Assembly: GCF_018139145.2 (NCBI RefSeq)
Contig: NC_059476.1
Coordinates: forward strand, 16,303,543 to 16,367,542
Length of the DNA stretch: 64,000 nt
Source: Gymnogyps californianus
Lineage: Eukaryota > Chordata > Aves > Accipitriformes > Cathartidae
Reading direction: 5' to 3'
Shown here: in pieces, positions 9,453 through 21,300 of the stretch
How the letters are laid out: each line of letters opens with the position of its first letter
Position numbering within the stretch: the first letter of the stretch is position 1
Notes under the pieces: generated by a model
Told to the model about the DNA's origin: nothing
The model's database searches: none
What the model saw: only the letters and a program-made list of their open reading frames with translations
Translations under genes and position numbers: made by a program

Positions 9453-12400
9453 CTGCAAAACCAAGGTCACCTATGTCACCCCCAGCCACAGAGGGGAGCA
9501 AGGGACAGCCCAGGATGCACTGGGATGGCCAAACATCATCCCACCCCTGTCACCCAGCCCCACAGGAAAGGGGGTACGGAGAACCCCCCCCCACCCCACC
9601 AGCTTGGGGGAGGCTGGGAGCAGCAGCACCCCGAAACTTGTGAGTGTGGGAAGATGATGGGGGGACCCCAGAACAGTCTACACTGCACAGGTCCTACCTT
9701 CCCAGTCCTCCCCTGGTACCAGCACCCTCCTTGGCCTGCGCTCACCCTGTTCCGCTCCTCACCACCCTCCCTCTGTCCCCTGTCCCCCCTCACGCCACAG
9801 AAGCTGCCCCCCACCCCACGCAGGGACCTGGCACTGCTACTTACATCTCCAAGTCTTCCTTCCTGGAGGGGAGAAAAAAAAAGGGGACAGTGTCAGTGGG
9901 GCAAGAATATGCCTCCTGGGACAGCCCCACATCTCCCGGTGGGACAAGGTCTCACCCGGGGCACACAAGGAGGATGCGGGGGGCTGCAGAGTGCAATGGT
10001 CCCCTCAATCCCAGCTGCCCCATCTGGACACAGAGCATGGGCTCCTACAGCCCCCCTGAACGTTGCTGCCCCCAGAGCATCCCTACTCCTTCCCCAGGCA
10101 GGCAGAGCAGGGCCGCAGGCAGAGCGGGGCCCCACGCTCGCCGGCTCAGTGGCACGCAGTTCCCCGTGCCACGATTTCAGTTCCCCCAAGTTCCCCTGGG
10201 AGCTGAGCCCATGTCTCCAGCCAGCTCAGCCGCCAGCTGCAGGGGGAAGTGAAAGGCGCCAGGGCCACCGGTGGGGACCCTGGGCATACTGCGGGCAGGG
10301 CACAGCCCGGCTCAGCACCACGTCCCGCACACACCATGTACAACCCCAGCATGGGTCCTGGGAGAGCCAGGGCATGGAGCAAGGAGGAGTGGGGCAGGCA
10401 GGGAGGAAGGCTGGCTGGGGCCACACTGGGCATGGGGGTGCTGCAAACCCTGGCTCCCCAGGTGGCTGCAACCCTGGAGCAGAGGGGTGGCAGGCATGGG
10501 GCCGGGGCTGGGGAACCCCCAGCAAACCAGCTGCACCGCAGGGCCAAGACATAGCCCTCAGCAGCTGGAAATCCAGCTGGACACGGCTTACTACCCTCAG
10601 GGGTCAGCGGCTGTGCTGGCAGTGGGGCTGCCAGTCAGAGGGCCCCGGAGGGATGGGGAAAGGGCCCCAGAGGGCTGGGGGGCAGCCCCAGGGTGCCGGC
10701 GGCCACGGGCACACGAGCAAGCACTGCACCCTCGTGGCAACGACGCCAACCGCACAGCACACTGCATTCTGCGCGGCATCCAGCTGTGCTCCCATTTGGG
10801 GGCTCCAGCACAAAAAATGGTGCAAAGCAGGGCAAGTCAGGTGGCAGACCCCCGAGCCAGGCTGGGGGCTGCAGCCCTGCCATGCAAGCCGGGCTCCTTC
10901 CTCCAAGGTGGGGTCGCATGCACTTTCGGCTGCCCAAAGAGGAGTTACGGAGCAGGCAGAGCCAGGCTCTTCTCCAAAACATCTCCATCCTCAGAGGCTG
11001 AAGGTCCCAAGCCACCTTCCTGGTCCCCCTCCCATCCCGTGTTACTTTAGGATCAGCCCCACGGGCTGCCATGGGACACATGAAGGGGCGGTTTGCAGTG
11101 CACTGCGGGGACCCCAGACCCAGCGTGGTCGCAGGGTGCGGGTGGCTCCTCACCTGTAGACATCGGCGATGTCCATGCGGCGGTAAAACTTGGCAAGTCT
11201 GACGGCCAGGATAATGCTGGGCAGCAGGAAGAAGGTGCACCAGCCCAGGCTGAACCAGAAGGCGTTCTGGGTGCCAGGGGGAGAGCCATCAGGGCCCAGA
11301 CAGCAACTGGGAGAGCCTCTTCTGCTCCCAGGCCCCCCCAAAGAGCACCCACCCCCCACCCACCCACCCCTTCTTGCAGCCTGGCCTTTGCTCTTAGCTA
11401 CAGCAATCTGCCAGGGAGATGCTGAGCCCTGCATGCTCGGGACAGAGATGGCTACCCCTCATCCTGTGCATGAGGGGGACAGGGGGACAAGGGGACCTCA
11501 TTGCCACCCCACACACATGTGTCACCCCACACACCACTGCCCCACTCACCAGAGAGTCCAGGATGTAGTCGCAGGTGATGGTCTCCATGTTATCCAGGGT
11601 CTCAGCTATGGGCTTGCAACGTGCCACGTCTCCCGTCAGCTGGGGACACGGTGGGGACAGGACATGTCGGTGTCCCCAGAACCCTGCAGCCCATACTCCC
11701 CTTCCCTCCGCCCCACCAAGGAAGGCTCAACTCACCCTGCTCTTGGCCCAGGAGATGTAGGTCTCAAAGAAGTCCAACAGCTCCTCCAGCAAGGCCCACG
11801 TCTCCTGGGGGGAGCAAGCAGAGAGTAGAGATGCTGCACCCCCAGCCCACTCCATGCCCCATGTCCCCTCCGCGTCAGGATCAGGGCTGTCAGACCACCT
11901 CAACCCAGCAGCAATGGGGCTGCAGGTCCCGCCCCACCCCAGCCCCTTGCCTGGGGTGCCATAAGGGGAGGGGGCACCCAGGGGTGCAGGGGACCCTCGG
12001 AGAAGACAACAGGGCAGGAAGAGCAGCCAGACATTGCTTGGCATCCCTGCGCAGGGGGAGGTCTTCATGTGGGTGTCCAGTCACATCCCCACCGGGTGGC
12101 CCAGGAGCAGGGCAAGGTGAGCTCACGTTCTTGATGATGTTTGCCATCTCCCTCTCCAGGAACTCCTGGGTTTCGCTGGCCTTGTCCAGCGCACTTTTTG
12201 TCTGTGCCTGGGATGAAAGAAGCTCTCAGCAGTGTGATGGGGGAAGTGGGGTCCCCGCATCTCCCCCCACCCTGCCTGGCAGCAATCTCTGGGGTGCAGC
12301 GTCTCTGAGCTGTGGTGTCCCCAGCAGACACATACTGGTAGCACCTCGAGTGGAGGGAGCTTGTGCCTGGCAGGGTCCGTGGTGTGGGCCCCCATCCCTC

Positions 12401-15400
12401 TGCTTGTACAGTGCATGCTTGGGGAGTCCCACAGCAGCCACCAGCCCCCCCCAGACTGCAGGTTAGCCCCCACCATCTCCACTGCAGGACCTCAAGGGCA
12501 TTTTGCAGGGTGCCCCGGACTGGGGTGTGCTCAGGAGGCCCCCTTGTGCCGCTTACCTCGAGCTGGGCAGCCCTGCTCTGCACCAAATGGATGTTCTCCT
12601 TCAGGCTTTGCTGGGGATGGAGAGAGGATGGTCAGAGGCGCAGTCCCCACAGCTCAGCCAAGGCTCCACCAGCGGGCTCCGAGCTCTGGGGAGCCCAAGC
12701 CAGCACCCCCAGGACATTCCCCACCCCAGCATCGCTCACCAGTGGCCCAGAGAAGCTCATCTGCATCTCCTTGTCCAGCTCCCTCAGCCTGTGAGCATCA
12801 GCCTTCAGGTCCCTTTGCACGTCCGTGCCCTGGAGGAGCTGCAGTCAGCAGTGCCCCCCAACACGGGGTCCCTGCCCCACCACAGCCATCTAATGGGGGT
12901 CTGGGCTGGAGAAAAGAGCTGGGCGAGCGTGAAGGGCCTTGCCTCCCCTCGGCACCCAGACAGGTCTGCAAAGGAGCCCCTCCAGGCAGTGGCTTTGGGG
13001 ACAGGGTGGCCATGGCCCTGGGGTGCCATGGTCTCTCACCACTTTGTCTGCCAGCTGCTCCAGCTCTGCAGCCAGATCCAGGAGACTTCTCTGGGTCATG
13101 TTCTGATCCAGCTGGAAAAGCAGAGACAGAGCTGTGAGAATGGGGAATGGGGCTCACGGGGGGCCATACCCCATCCCTGTGGGGCAGAGTGGAGCCAGGG
13201 CCTCCCGGGTGGAGGAGGTGCCCAGTTGCCCCAAGGGGTGACACGGATGGCAGGGGACACCCTGGGAGCCTGCAGTGGGACTCCCACAGCAGCAAAGGGG
13301 AGGGGGCAGTGGACCCCCTCAACACACAACTGGACCCCCCCCCCATCCCAACACCAGGCTGCCCCCAGCCCACCTGCTCCAGGGTGGGGGTGAAGTCGGG
13401 GGGCTGCCCAGCCCGGCTGGCGTTCAGCAGCAAGTCTCTCTGGCTCTGGCTGAGCAGGGAGATGGGGCTCAGGGTGATGTTCATCTTCTCGAAGGCTGTG
13501 GAGATCTCTCCTGTGTACTGCCGGAGCAAGGGGAGCCATGATTGGGCATGGTGCTGGCCCCTCACTGTCCCCCCAGCGCCAGCCCTGCACACCCAGCTCT
13601 GCCCCCCAGACCCTGGCACCCCCACGCTCACCTGGCTGATGTTCAAGAGCTCGTCCAGGGACACGCTCTGGTCCAGGTGCAGCACTTGCCACAGGGCAGT
13701 GTCTCGCTGGCACTGCCTGCAGGAGGGGGGCACGGGGCTGAACATGGGGCAGTCGAGGGCCAGCCCCCCCCAGGAGCACATCCTCAGCCATGCAGGCAAG
13801 TCGCACCTCGCTCCTTCCCTGGCATCAGTGCCTGCCCGCAGCCAGGGCAGGTAGGGCAAGCTGGCCCCATCCCAGGGAGCATCTGAGAGCGCCAAGCAGC
13901 TGTACCCCTCCCCAAAGACGCGGTGCCAGGGCTGGGACCCACCTGTACATCTCTGAGAAGTTTGCTGTGCCACCCTCCTGGCCCAGCAGCTCCGAGAAGT
14001 TGAAGCCAGGGATCAGGCCAGGGGTGTCCAGGAGCTGAGAGCAAGGGAAGAGATGGAGAAACTAGACACAGTGCAGGGCAGGACACCTGGAAAGAGCATC
14101 CCAAACTGGCCAGCACTGCCTCCACTCCACCAGCAGCCCTTGGAAAGGTGGCAGTGGCTCCAGGCAGGGGTTTTTCCCCACAGGGAGCTCACCTGGAAGA
14201 GCTGCTGGCTGCGCCAGGACTCGCACACAAGCATGTAGATGTTCCCCCCCAGCACGAAGGTGATCAGCACCAGCAGCATCAGCAGCCAGGAGAAGATGAA
14301 GCTGAAGCCCACCCCTCTGCCGGGACAGAGACACCGTCAGCACCCAAGGCTCCATGCCCCAGCGCTGATGCTAGCATTGCCTCCAGCTTGCAGAGCCTGG
14401 AGCCTGTACACCCCTTGCACCCCAGCAATGCTGGGAAGCACCACCATTTCCACAGGCACGTCTCCGCTCTGCCTTTGGCCCCTGGAGGACGGCCGGGCTA
14501 CACCCTGGGGCTTGGACCCCGGCACAGCTTCCCCCAGCTTTGCAAGCCACCACCCACCCACAGAGCCACGTGACCATGCACACACTGCCAGGCCCCCCCG
14601 CCAGCAAGGGGTTAACGGGCTTCGCTGGAATGCCTTTCACCAGCACCATGTTTTACCGTCGCATTTACCACCTGCACGGTGAGTTGCTGTGGGGCAGGCC
14701 ATTAAGCCACAGTAATCTGATGATTTAGGAGCTTGAGCATCCCCAGGCCAGCCCTGCCCACCCGTCCCACTGCTCCCACACGCATCCTCAGCAGCCAAGG
14801 GAGCCTCACGCCATGAAGAAGTTCCCGCCGGCATTGGAGAGGCTGCTGCGCTGCGTGGGCAGCACGCTTTCCTTCAGCCCCAGGGGCCCCAGCAGCAGCC
14901 CGGCGACGTTGCAGAGGACCACCAGCAGCACCGTGCAGCACAGGAGGACACACACGCTCCACCTGGGGCAAGAGGAGGGACAGGAGTCAGACAGCAGGTC
15001 CTGGCACCCCGAGCAGCACCCAGCATCCCATCAGCTGCCTTCTCGGGGAGGAAAAAGCCCCCAGGCACCCTGGCAGAGAAGGGGCACGGGTGGCTGCAAG
15101 GCACAGCTCTGGCTACCCTGCACCCATAGCCCCACCACTGAGCAATCCCTGAGCTCCAGCAACTGGAGGATTGAGAGCCTGAGCCTCTCCGGATAAGGGA
15201 GCCAGGGGATGCAGCAGCCCCTCGCCTACCTGAGCCCATCCCAGGTGATGATCGGCTCCCTGTACTCCTCCAGCACCGATGTGGCATTGCTCACAAAGGC
15301 CCCGACATTCTCCTCCACATCCAGGAGCGGCAACTGCTCCTGCAAGCTCCTGATCTCTTGCCTGATGAGGCCTAGCTGGTCCTGGGTCTCTGCAGAGGAT

Positions 15401-18400
15401 GGGGACAGGTTGGTGCTGTGAACTGCTGCCCAGGTCCTGCTCGTCTCAGGCAGGCGAGCCTGGGACAGCGGGGACTGGGAGAGGATGGGAAGGGGGTGGC
15501 TTTGGTCAAGGATGGTATCAGCATGATAGCACATGAGGACTTGGGGACAGCCAGGGCTGCAGGCAGTGGGGTGGCAGCAGGGGAGGTCTCCAGGCAGGGA
15601 TCGGATGAGAAGGGAGTACAGAGCCCTGGGAGAGTGGGAATGCGGCACATGGGGCACAAAGCCCTGCTTACTTGTCACCGCGTCCTGGGACTGCTCTTGC
15701 ACCTTGGCAGGGGTCGTGTCCAGCGTGCTGTTAACCTGCATCCAGGGGGGCACAGCGTGCAGCTTATGTCCCTGCCCACAGCCCAGGGCTGAGCAGCACA
15801 TTCCTTCTGTCCCCAGATCCCGGTGGCACAGGACAGCCAGGCTCCCCCCAGCACCCAGCCCTGACCATGCCAGTGCCCAGGGGTGTCTGGGACAGCGGGC
15901 AGGCTCCGGCCGAGGCAGAGCTCCAACCAGCACATCCCTTCACGCAACAGCAATTAACTCCTGGCGGGGCTCTTCCAAGCCACCCCCTCGCAGCACAGTC
16001 CCAGCAGCGCGGGGAGGGGACCCCTTACCTTCTCTAAATCAGCCGTTATGTTGGAGCCAGACACATCACCCAGTGCCTCCAGCTGCCGCTCCACACCGGG
16101 GATCTGCAGGGAAGAGCCTGGGGTGAGGGGGCTGCAGGGGGCTGGGGAAGGGGCTGCAGGGGGCCCCTCGCCCCGCACCCTGCCCCTCCTCACCGTGCTG
16201 AAGTTGGCACTGAAGGCGAGGCCGTCCAGGGACACGCTGCCGCAGGGATGGTCACAGTGCTGCAGGGTCTGGTTGAGCCCGTCCCGCAGGCTGGCCAGCC
16301 GCCGGCTGTAGTTGCTCTGCAGCTCCTCGAGGTGTGAGCGAGTGCTGGCGATGCTGCCAAAGGCGGCCGCCAGCGTCTCCATCCCTGGGGAGACAGCGGG
16401 GGGCTCGGGGCCTCATCCTGCCAGTGTGGCGGGGGCTTGTCCTCACCCAGCTGAACCTTGGGGACCCATCAAAAAATGCAACATAGGGGCATCCCCCAAA
16501 GTGCTGGCATTTGCCCCAGGCTGCGGCTGGGAGGCCAGATGGACCCTCCCTCCCTGGGTGCCTTAGCCAAACATGCACCTACCCCAGCTCTCAGCCCCGG
16601 TGATCCCTTGAGTCCCCTCTGAGGCCCTGCCAGGCCCCCAGAGATGGGGCCACTACCTTGCAAAAGGCTCTGGAGGGATGCCAGAGCCCCATCTGTGCTG
16701 CTCCTGATGCCCAAGATGATCATGCCACCCAGGTTGGGCCCAATGTCTGCAGAGATGGGAGAGACGGTGTCAATGACAGGACTCCTGGGGTCCTGGGGCT
16801 TGCAGGGGAGCTGCCAAAAACACTGACCCCCCCTCAGGACCCCATCTCACACCCACTCCCCAGGTGGGAGGCAGAGGGGACACCCCCACCCTGCCACCAC
16901 CTCCATCACCCTCCCCAGAGAGGAGCCTGAATGGGGAAAAGCAGCAGCTGGAGCAGAGCGGGAGCCTGGAGGAGCCCCTAAACCCACTCCCTTTAGACAT
17001 CCCCATAAGAACCAGCCCAGTGGCCCCCAGGGTCAGCAACCATCTGCAGGGCAGCGAGGCACACCCACGCAGCACCCCCAGCTGCCCCCACTCCCCAAGC
17101 GCCCCCAGCCCTGCCGGAGCAGCTCGCTGCGGGCGCATGGGGATGCTCCAGCCCCCCTCTGCTGCACACCCTCACCCTGGAGGCTGCGGTTGGCATGGCC
17201 CAGCGGGACGTCACTGCTGTCGATGATAAAATTGATTTGCTGCAGGGACAGAGATGGGGTGTCAGTGCAGGTGGGGACCCTTCCCTGCCTCCAGCCCCAC
17301 TGTCACCCTTCCCTAGGGGGGCCCTTTGCCCCCCATCAGGCACCCCAGCCAGGGCAGGGGGACCAGGCATGCCTGGGGGATGGAGGCCACATAGGTGCGG
17401 ACGTTGTCCAGGGTGTTGTTGACATTGGGGAAGGTGCCATACACAGCCTGGGAGAACCGGGTGTTGCTGATAAAGGCGCAGACGTCACCGGCCCTGCAAA
17501 GGAAGGGTGGCAGGGTCAGCACGCGGGGAGCTCGGTCCCAATGCTCCCCTCCAGGACCCTCCAAATCCACCTGCACCAACCCCAGGCTACAGGGTCCGGA
17601 GCACGCCGCTGAGCCCTGCTTCCAGAGCATCCCAGCGAGTGCCCTGCAGACAGCCAAGGCACCGGAGAGGAGGGATACAGGAAACTGAGGCACGGGGGAG
17701 CCCGGTGCCTGGCGCACCCGCATTTCCCCGCAGCGAAGCTGTCAGGAAGGGTCTGCGCTGTGCCAACCCGCAGCCCCCTGGGGCCAGCTCCCCACCGCTG
17801 CCGCTTCCTCTCCTTTGTCCCGCCATGCCAGGATCTGCTCCTGTGAACAATGGCAGCTTCCTGGTATGGCTGCCAAGCGTCAGCGTTTCCACCCGCCCTC
17901 GGGTCCCATCCGGAGCCTCCCGGCCAGCATACTCACAGGAGGACAGCAGAGACCAGCAGGACGGAGGCCCAGAGCACCCGGCGCCGGCAGCCCATCCGCC
18001 GGCCCTGCTTCTGGTACATGCGGCCCCCGCAGTTCCCGCAGCAGCGGCAGCAGCAGAAGCAGCATCCCACCAGGGGCACGAGGATGATGAAGAGGAGCCC
18101 GATGGCCATGCAGACCAGGAAACCCAGTTCATAGAGCAGCAGCTGCCAGAGGAAGAATGAGAGGCAGCATAACACTGGTGCCCCTGAAGGCTCCCCAGCT
18201 CTGAGGGTCCTGTCCAGACCCCCACGGGCAGTTGCCCCCCAGGGGGCTGCACATCTCCCCTTGCTGCTGCCCAGCACCCAGGGCTCAGCCTTGGAGCAGC
18301 ACCCACCAGTATACCCCAGCCTGTGGTAGTCTGGGGCTGCCGGCTCCCTGCCCTAGCTGCATACTCACCTCCTGGACTTGCTCTCCGATGGCCTCCTCGC

Positions 18401-19875
18401 TCTGGGGCTGCCCAAAATCTGCGATCAGTTCTGGGGGACAAGGAGTGGAGAGGGCTGTGAGCAGGTGCTGGGCCCTGGGGGGCTCTGCAGGAGGGCCGCA
18501 CACCCTGCTCACCCCAGAGAGGGGCTCCCAGCATCGGGCATCACCTCCAGCACGGTGGCTCAGGGTAGCTGTGAGTACATGGCATGTTTCTCCCTTCCAG
18601 CTGTCCCTCCCCGGCCATCGCGTCGCACAGCCCTTTTGCACCCGGGAAAAGCGCCGCCAGCCCCCAGGCTCTCAGGGGTCCACGGAGCAAGGGGGTCCTC
18701 ACCCCAGCGGGCACCAGGGGCAGGCTCAGGGTAGGATGCTCCAACAACCATCTCAGCTGCCCTTGGGCTGCCCTCCTGCAGCCCAGCCCCAGGCAGACAC
18801 CCGGCCAGCACTGCCAGCGTGGGATGGGCACTGTGACAAAGTACTCCCGCCGCGCTGCCTCTTTCATCCCCAGGGCTCACCCTGCCCATGCCCCACAGCC
18901 TCATTACAAGCCATGCTGGCACACAGTGCCCTGTGGTTGTACCCTGGTATCCATGCGACACGAACAAGGCCACAAAGCCATTGCATCGTTTGCCAGCCAC
19001 GCGTTCGCCTGCGAGTTGCTGGCGGAGCAGGGGCTGAGCCCAGCGAAGGAGGAAGCACAAGTGCCAGCAGCTGGAGCGGCAAACCCCACCCCTAGGTGGG
19101 CAGCACTCACCCTGGGGGCACCGAGCAGCCACAGGGTCCTGGCATCCCCCATGCCCACTTGGGGCAGAGCTGTGCCAGCGACACATCCCCTCGGAGGTGA
19201 AGGAGGGAGGGCGAGCGCTGGCAAGCAGGGCAGTGCGCCGGGGGTGCCTGCAGCGCTGCCATGTGGGCGCTGGCACTGGGACACGCTGCTCTTGGTGTCC
19301 CCAAGCTGGGTCCTGCCTAAGCACACCTTGTCACCTGCAAGCAGAGAGGGCTGCAAGCCAGGCAAGGACCCTGCAAACTCGCAGGCAGTGCAGGGTTTGC
19401 TCTGTACCTTTTGTTGGGGCCTGGGATGAAGATACCCGGAGGGAGGATGGGGCAGGACTCTGCAAGGTGGCACTGCCACCAACGCCTGGCCTGAGGCCCA
19501 CCTGAGACTGCCCCACAGTTGTGATGGGACACGGTCAGGACACAGCTGGCAGTCCTCAGGGACCCCACTCCATTCCCCCCCCATACCCCTCCTAACCCAG
19601 TACCCCGGCATTTAAATGCTGGATGGATAGTCACCAGTGCAGGAGAGCTCAGGCTCAACCAGGACCCTGCAGCTCCGAGCAGCCCCCCCACTCCATCACC
19701 AGCCCCCTGCCATCATGCACCCACCTATGGGCAGGGCGTTGGGCTGCACCAGCCGCAGGAAGCCGTGCACCATCCCCACCAGGCCCGGCGTGCTGCTCCC
19801 CGGCGCCTCGGGGCCGGGGCTGTACATGGGCTGCGAGATGTTCCCCAGCTCCATCGCGGCAGCTCCGGCGGGCAC
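9401..19875 (-). CDS. PROM3: Prominin, third paralogue (PROM3-like), 24 exons
   Basis: Pentaspan membrane glycoprotein of the prominin (CD133) family, expected on cholesterol-rich plasma-membrane protrusions. Exons read 19875-19725, 18430-18369, 18142-17937, 17493-17373, 17239-17176, 16746-16657, 16384-16194, 16103-16029, 15735-15672, 15389-15230, 14962-14810, 14316-14193, 14034-13943, 13716-13632, 13517-13374, 13111-13040, 12829-12740, 12610-12557, 12207-12127, 11804-11736, 11639-11550, 11266-11154, 9862-9845, 9452-9401. All phases join, giving 2,421 nt, or 799 aa from the ATG at 19854 (human PROM1 865, PROM2 834). All five spans and both large loops are present with no stop or frameshift. 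Human PROM1 and PROM2 lie on other chromosomes and I know of no prominin between human HPS6 and LDB1, so this is a third member. The symbol is inferred from that. Confidence 0.88.
9845..9862 (-). CDS. PROM3: 18-nt prominin microexon in the cytoplasmic tail
   Basis: A strong polypyrimidine tract and CTCCAG precede the 18 nt, and GTAAGT follows. It contributes KEDLE plus split codons at both ends. Skipping it would keep the frame, so alternative use is possible. Confidence 0.7.
11154..11266 (-). CDS. PROM3: Prominin TM5 exon
   Basis: This exon encodes [18 protein letters not shown] and continues through [17 protein letters not shown]. It matches the PROM1 TM5 and the start of the cytoplasmic tail (KLAKYYRRMDSEDVY) very closely. 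It ends in phase 2. Confidence 0.92.
11550..14034 (-). CDS. PROM3: Prominin second extracellular loop exons
   Basis: Nine exons (14034-13943 to 11639-11550) encode the second large loop, with sequons NFS, NIS, NIT, NAS, NMT and NET. It ends in [25 protein letters not shown], shown here only to locate the conserved paired cysteines before TM5. All junctions are GT-AG and in phase. Confidence 0.87.
14193..14962 (-). CDS. PROM3: Prominin TM3, short cytoplasmic loop and TM4
   Basis: Exon 14962-14810 encodes TM3 ([20 protein letters not shown]) and the short cytoplasmic loop ending [10 protein letters not shown]. Exon 14316-14193 encodes TM4 ([20 protein letters not shown]) and CESW, followed by QQLFQ. 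The junction ...NAGG...GVGFSF is a family signature (NTGG...GVGLSF in PROM1). The loop itself lacks the cysteines I recall in PROM1. Confidence 0.88.
15230..17493 (-). CDS. PROM3: Prominin first extracellular loop exons
   Basis: Seven exons (17493-17373 to 15389-15230) encode a helical, Leu-rich extracellular loop of about 250 residues containing sequons such as NNT, NRS, NQT, NFS, NIT, NST and [15 protein letters not shown] and [12 protein letters not shown] align well with the PROM1/PROM2 loop. The intron after exon 17493-17373 begins with GC instead of GT. Confidence 0.85.
17937..19875 (-). CDS. PROM3: Prominin N-terminal exons: extracellular N-tail, TM1, Cys-rich cytoplasmic loop, TM2
   Basis: Exon 19875-19725 encodes the N-tail (GNISQ glycosylation sequon) and [10 protein letters not shown], matching the conserved prominin stretch before TM1. 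Exon 18430-18369 encodes the linker. Exon 18142-17937 holds TM1 ([18 protein letters not shown]), the family's hallmark Cys-rich juxtamembrane sequence ([14 protein letters not shown]), a strongly basic loop and the start of TM2. ATG at 19854-19852 has a strong context (GCCGCGATGG). No signal peptide is encoded before it. Confidence 0.88.
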
Positions 19876-20128
19876 CTGGGCACAGAGAGAGGCTGTCAGT
19901 GTCGTTGGGGCGCAGGGCCACCCGGCCTGCCCTGCCTCCTGCCTCCAAGCAGGAAATGTGGGGAGAAAAAATCAGGCACCTGCCAGCTCCTGCCCGGAAG
20001 GAAAGAGCTGCAGGAGAGCACCGAGGAGGGATGGGGAGTCCCGGGAGCAGCAGGGTGAGGGGCCAGGCAGGAGCTGCCCATGAGGGACCAGAGGGGCTGT
20101 GGGGGATGAAGCAGAGATGAAGCACTTA

Positions 20129-20260
20129 CCCTGTCCTCTGGCACCTCTGGGCGCCCACGTCTGCCGCAGGGCCCAGCCACACAGGGCCAGCGCCCGGACT
20201 TTATGGTTTGTTTGAGTTTCAACTGTGATGACTGCTGAAAAGCTGCTTGCCAGGGAAGGC
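20129..20260 (-). other. PROM3: Candidate 5' exon of the prominin transcript with splice donor
   Basis: The minus strand reads GGACAGG followed by GTAAGT, a consensus donor with the exon ending at 20130. In the frame that would join exon 19875-19725, the exon is open back to a TAA near 20262 but holds no ATG. It is therefore most simply 5' UTR. The upstream boundary is unknown; an acceptor such as TTTTCAG or ATCACAG is possible. Confidence 0.5.
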
Positions 20261-20699
20261 GTTAATACCAGCATCGCCCCACCCTGCCCCTGCCATCGCC
20301 TGGCACCCAGCCACCCCAGGCCACCTCTCCATACCCGGGTCAGAGTCACCACCAACCTGTCCCAACCCAGGCACCAGGAAGAACCCCCTCTCCTTGCCAT
20401 CTGCAGAGCTCATGTGCCCTTTCTGGTTTCGTCCTGTCCCGACCCAGGAGCTGGGTGACGCGTGGTGATCCTGAGGGCAGCCATCCCACCTGCTCCACCC
20501 CAGCACCAGCTGCATCCCTTCAGGATGGGGTGCACTGGGCTGGCCACCGTGTTGGCACAAACTAGCTCTGGCCACAGAACCAGGTTTTGCATTTAAAAAA
20601 CCTTCCCAAATGGGGCACTGCAGCAAACCCGGCATTTTCCACATGCACCCCGATCCCCCCAAGCGGGGGAGAGCCTCAGGAGTCCCCCGATGGGATTCT

Positions 20700-21300
20700 T
20701 CCTCCAAGGCTGGAGGTCTGCCAGCGCCTGCCCGGCTCCATTCCCCCCCCCCCGCCCACCCGCCCGCCCGCCGAGGAGGTCTCCCACGCCGCGGGAGCCA
20801 TGCGTGGCTCTACCCCTGCCACCGCCCCGTGGTCCTTAACGCCCGCCCCACCGCCGGGGTCCCGCCGGGGCTCCGGGAGCCACAGTCGGGGGAGAGGGCC
20901 GGGGGTCGCTCCTGGTTGTGCCACGGACGCACCCGGTGGGCGCGGGGCATGTGCCCCGGGGGTCGCGTCCAGGCGGGCGGCGGCAGCGGGAGCTCCCCGG
21001 CACGGCACGGCACGGCACGGCACGGCACGGCACCGCTCTGCACCGAGGCCGCGGCCCGGGCGGCCACGGGAGGGGTGGGCAGGGCCGGACGGGGCCGCCC
21101 CTTCCGCCCCGGCCCCCCGGGGTCTGCCCGGGGCGTGCGGCCGCCCCGGCCCCTGCCTCTGCCGGGAGGGAGCCCCTTGCACCCACCCCACTGCGCCTTG
21201 GCACCTCGCCTCCGCCCCGGGGGGACCCCCTGCTCCTGACCCATCCCACCCTGAACATCCTGCATCTGCCCCCAGAGACCCCAGCTCCTGCCCTGTCCCA
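20700..21300. promoter_or_regulatory. CpG island, probable prominin promoter
   Basis: CpG density jumps at 20.7-21.3 kb, just upstream (minus-strand sense) of the candidate 5' exon and clear of LDB1. No TATA box is apparent. The association with the prominin gene is by position only. Confidence 0.5.
20999..21033. repeat. (CACGG)n pentanucleotide repeat
   Basis: Six perfect copies plus partial ends lie inside the CpG island upstream of the prominin gene. Confidence 0.95.

Noticed and set aside
12798..13973. Continuous 391-codon minus-strand frame in the prominin region
   Set aside because: It runs through two introns with clear GT-AG sites; only the parts matching prominin exons are real.
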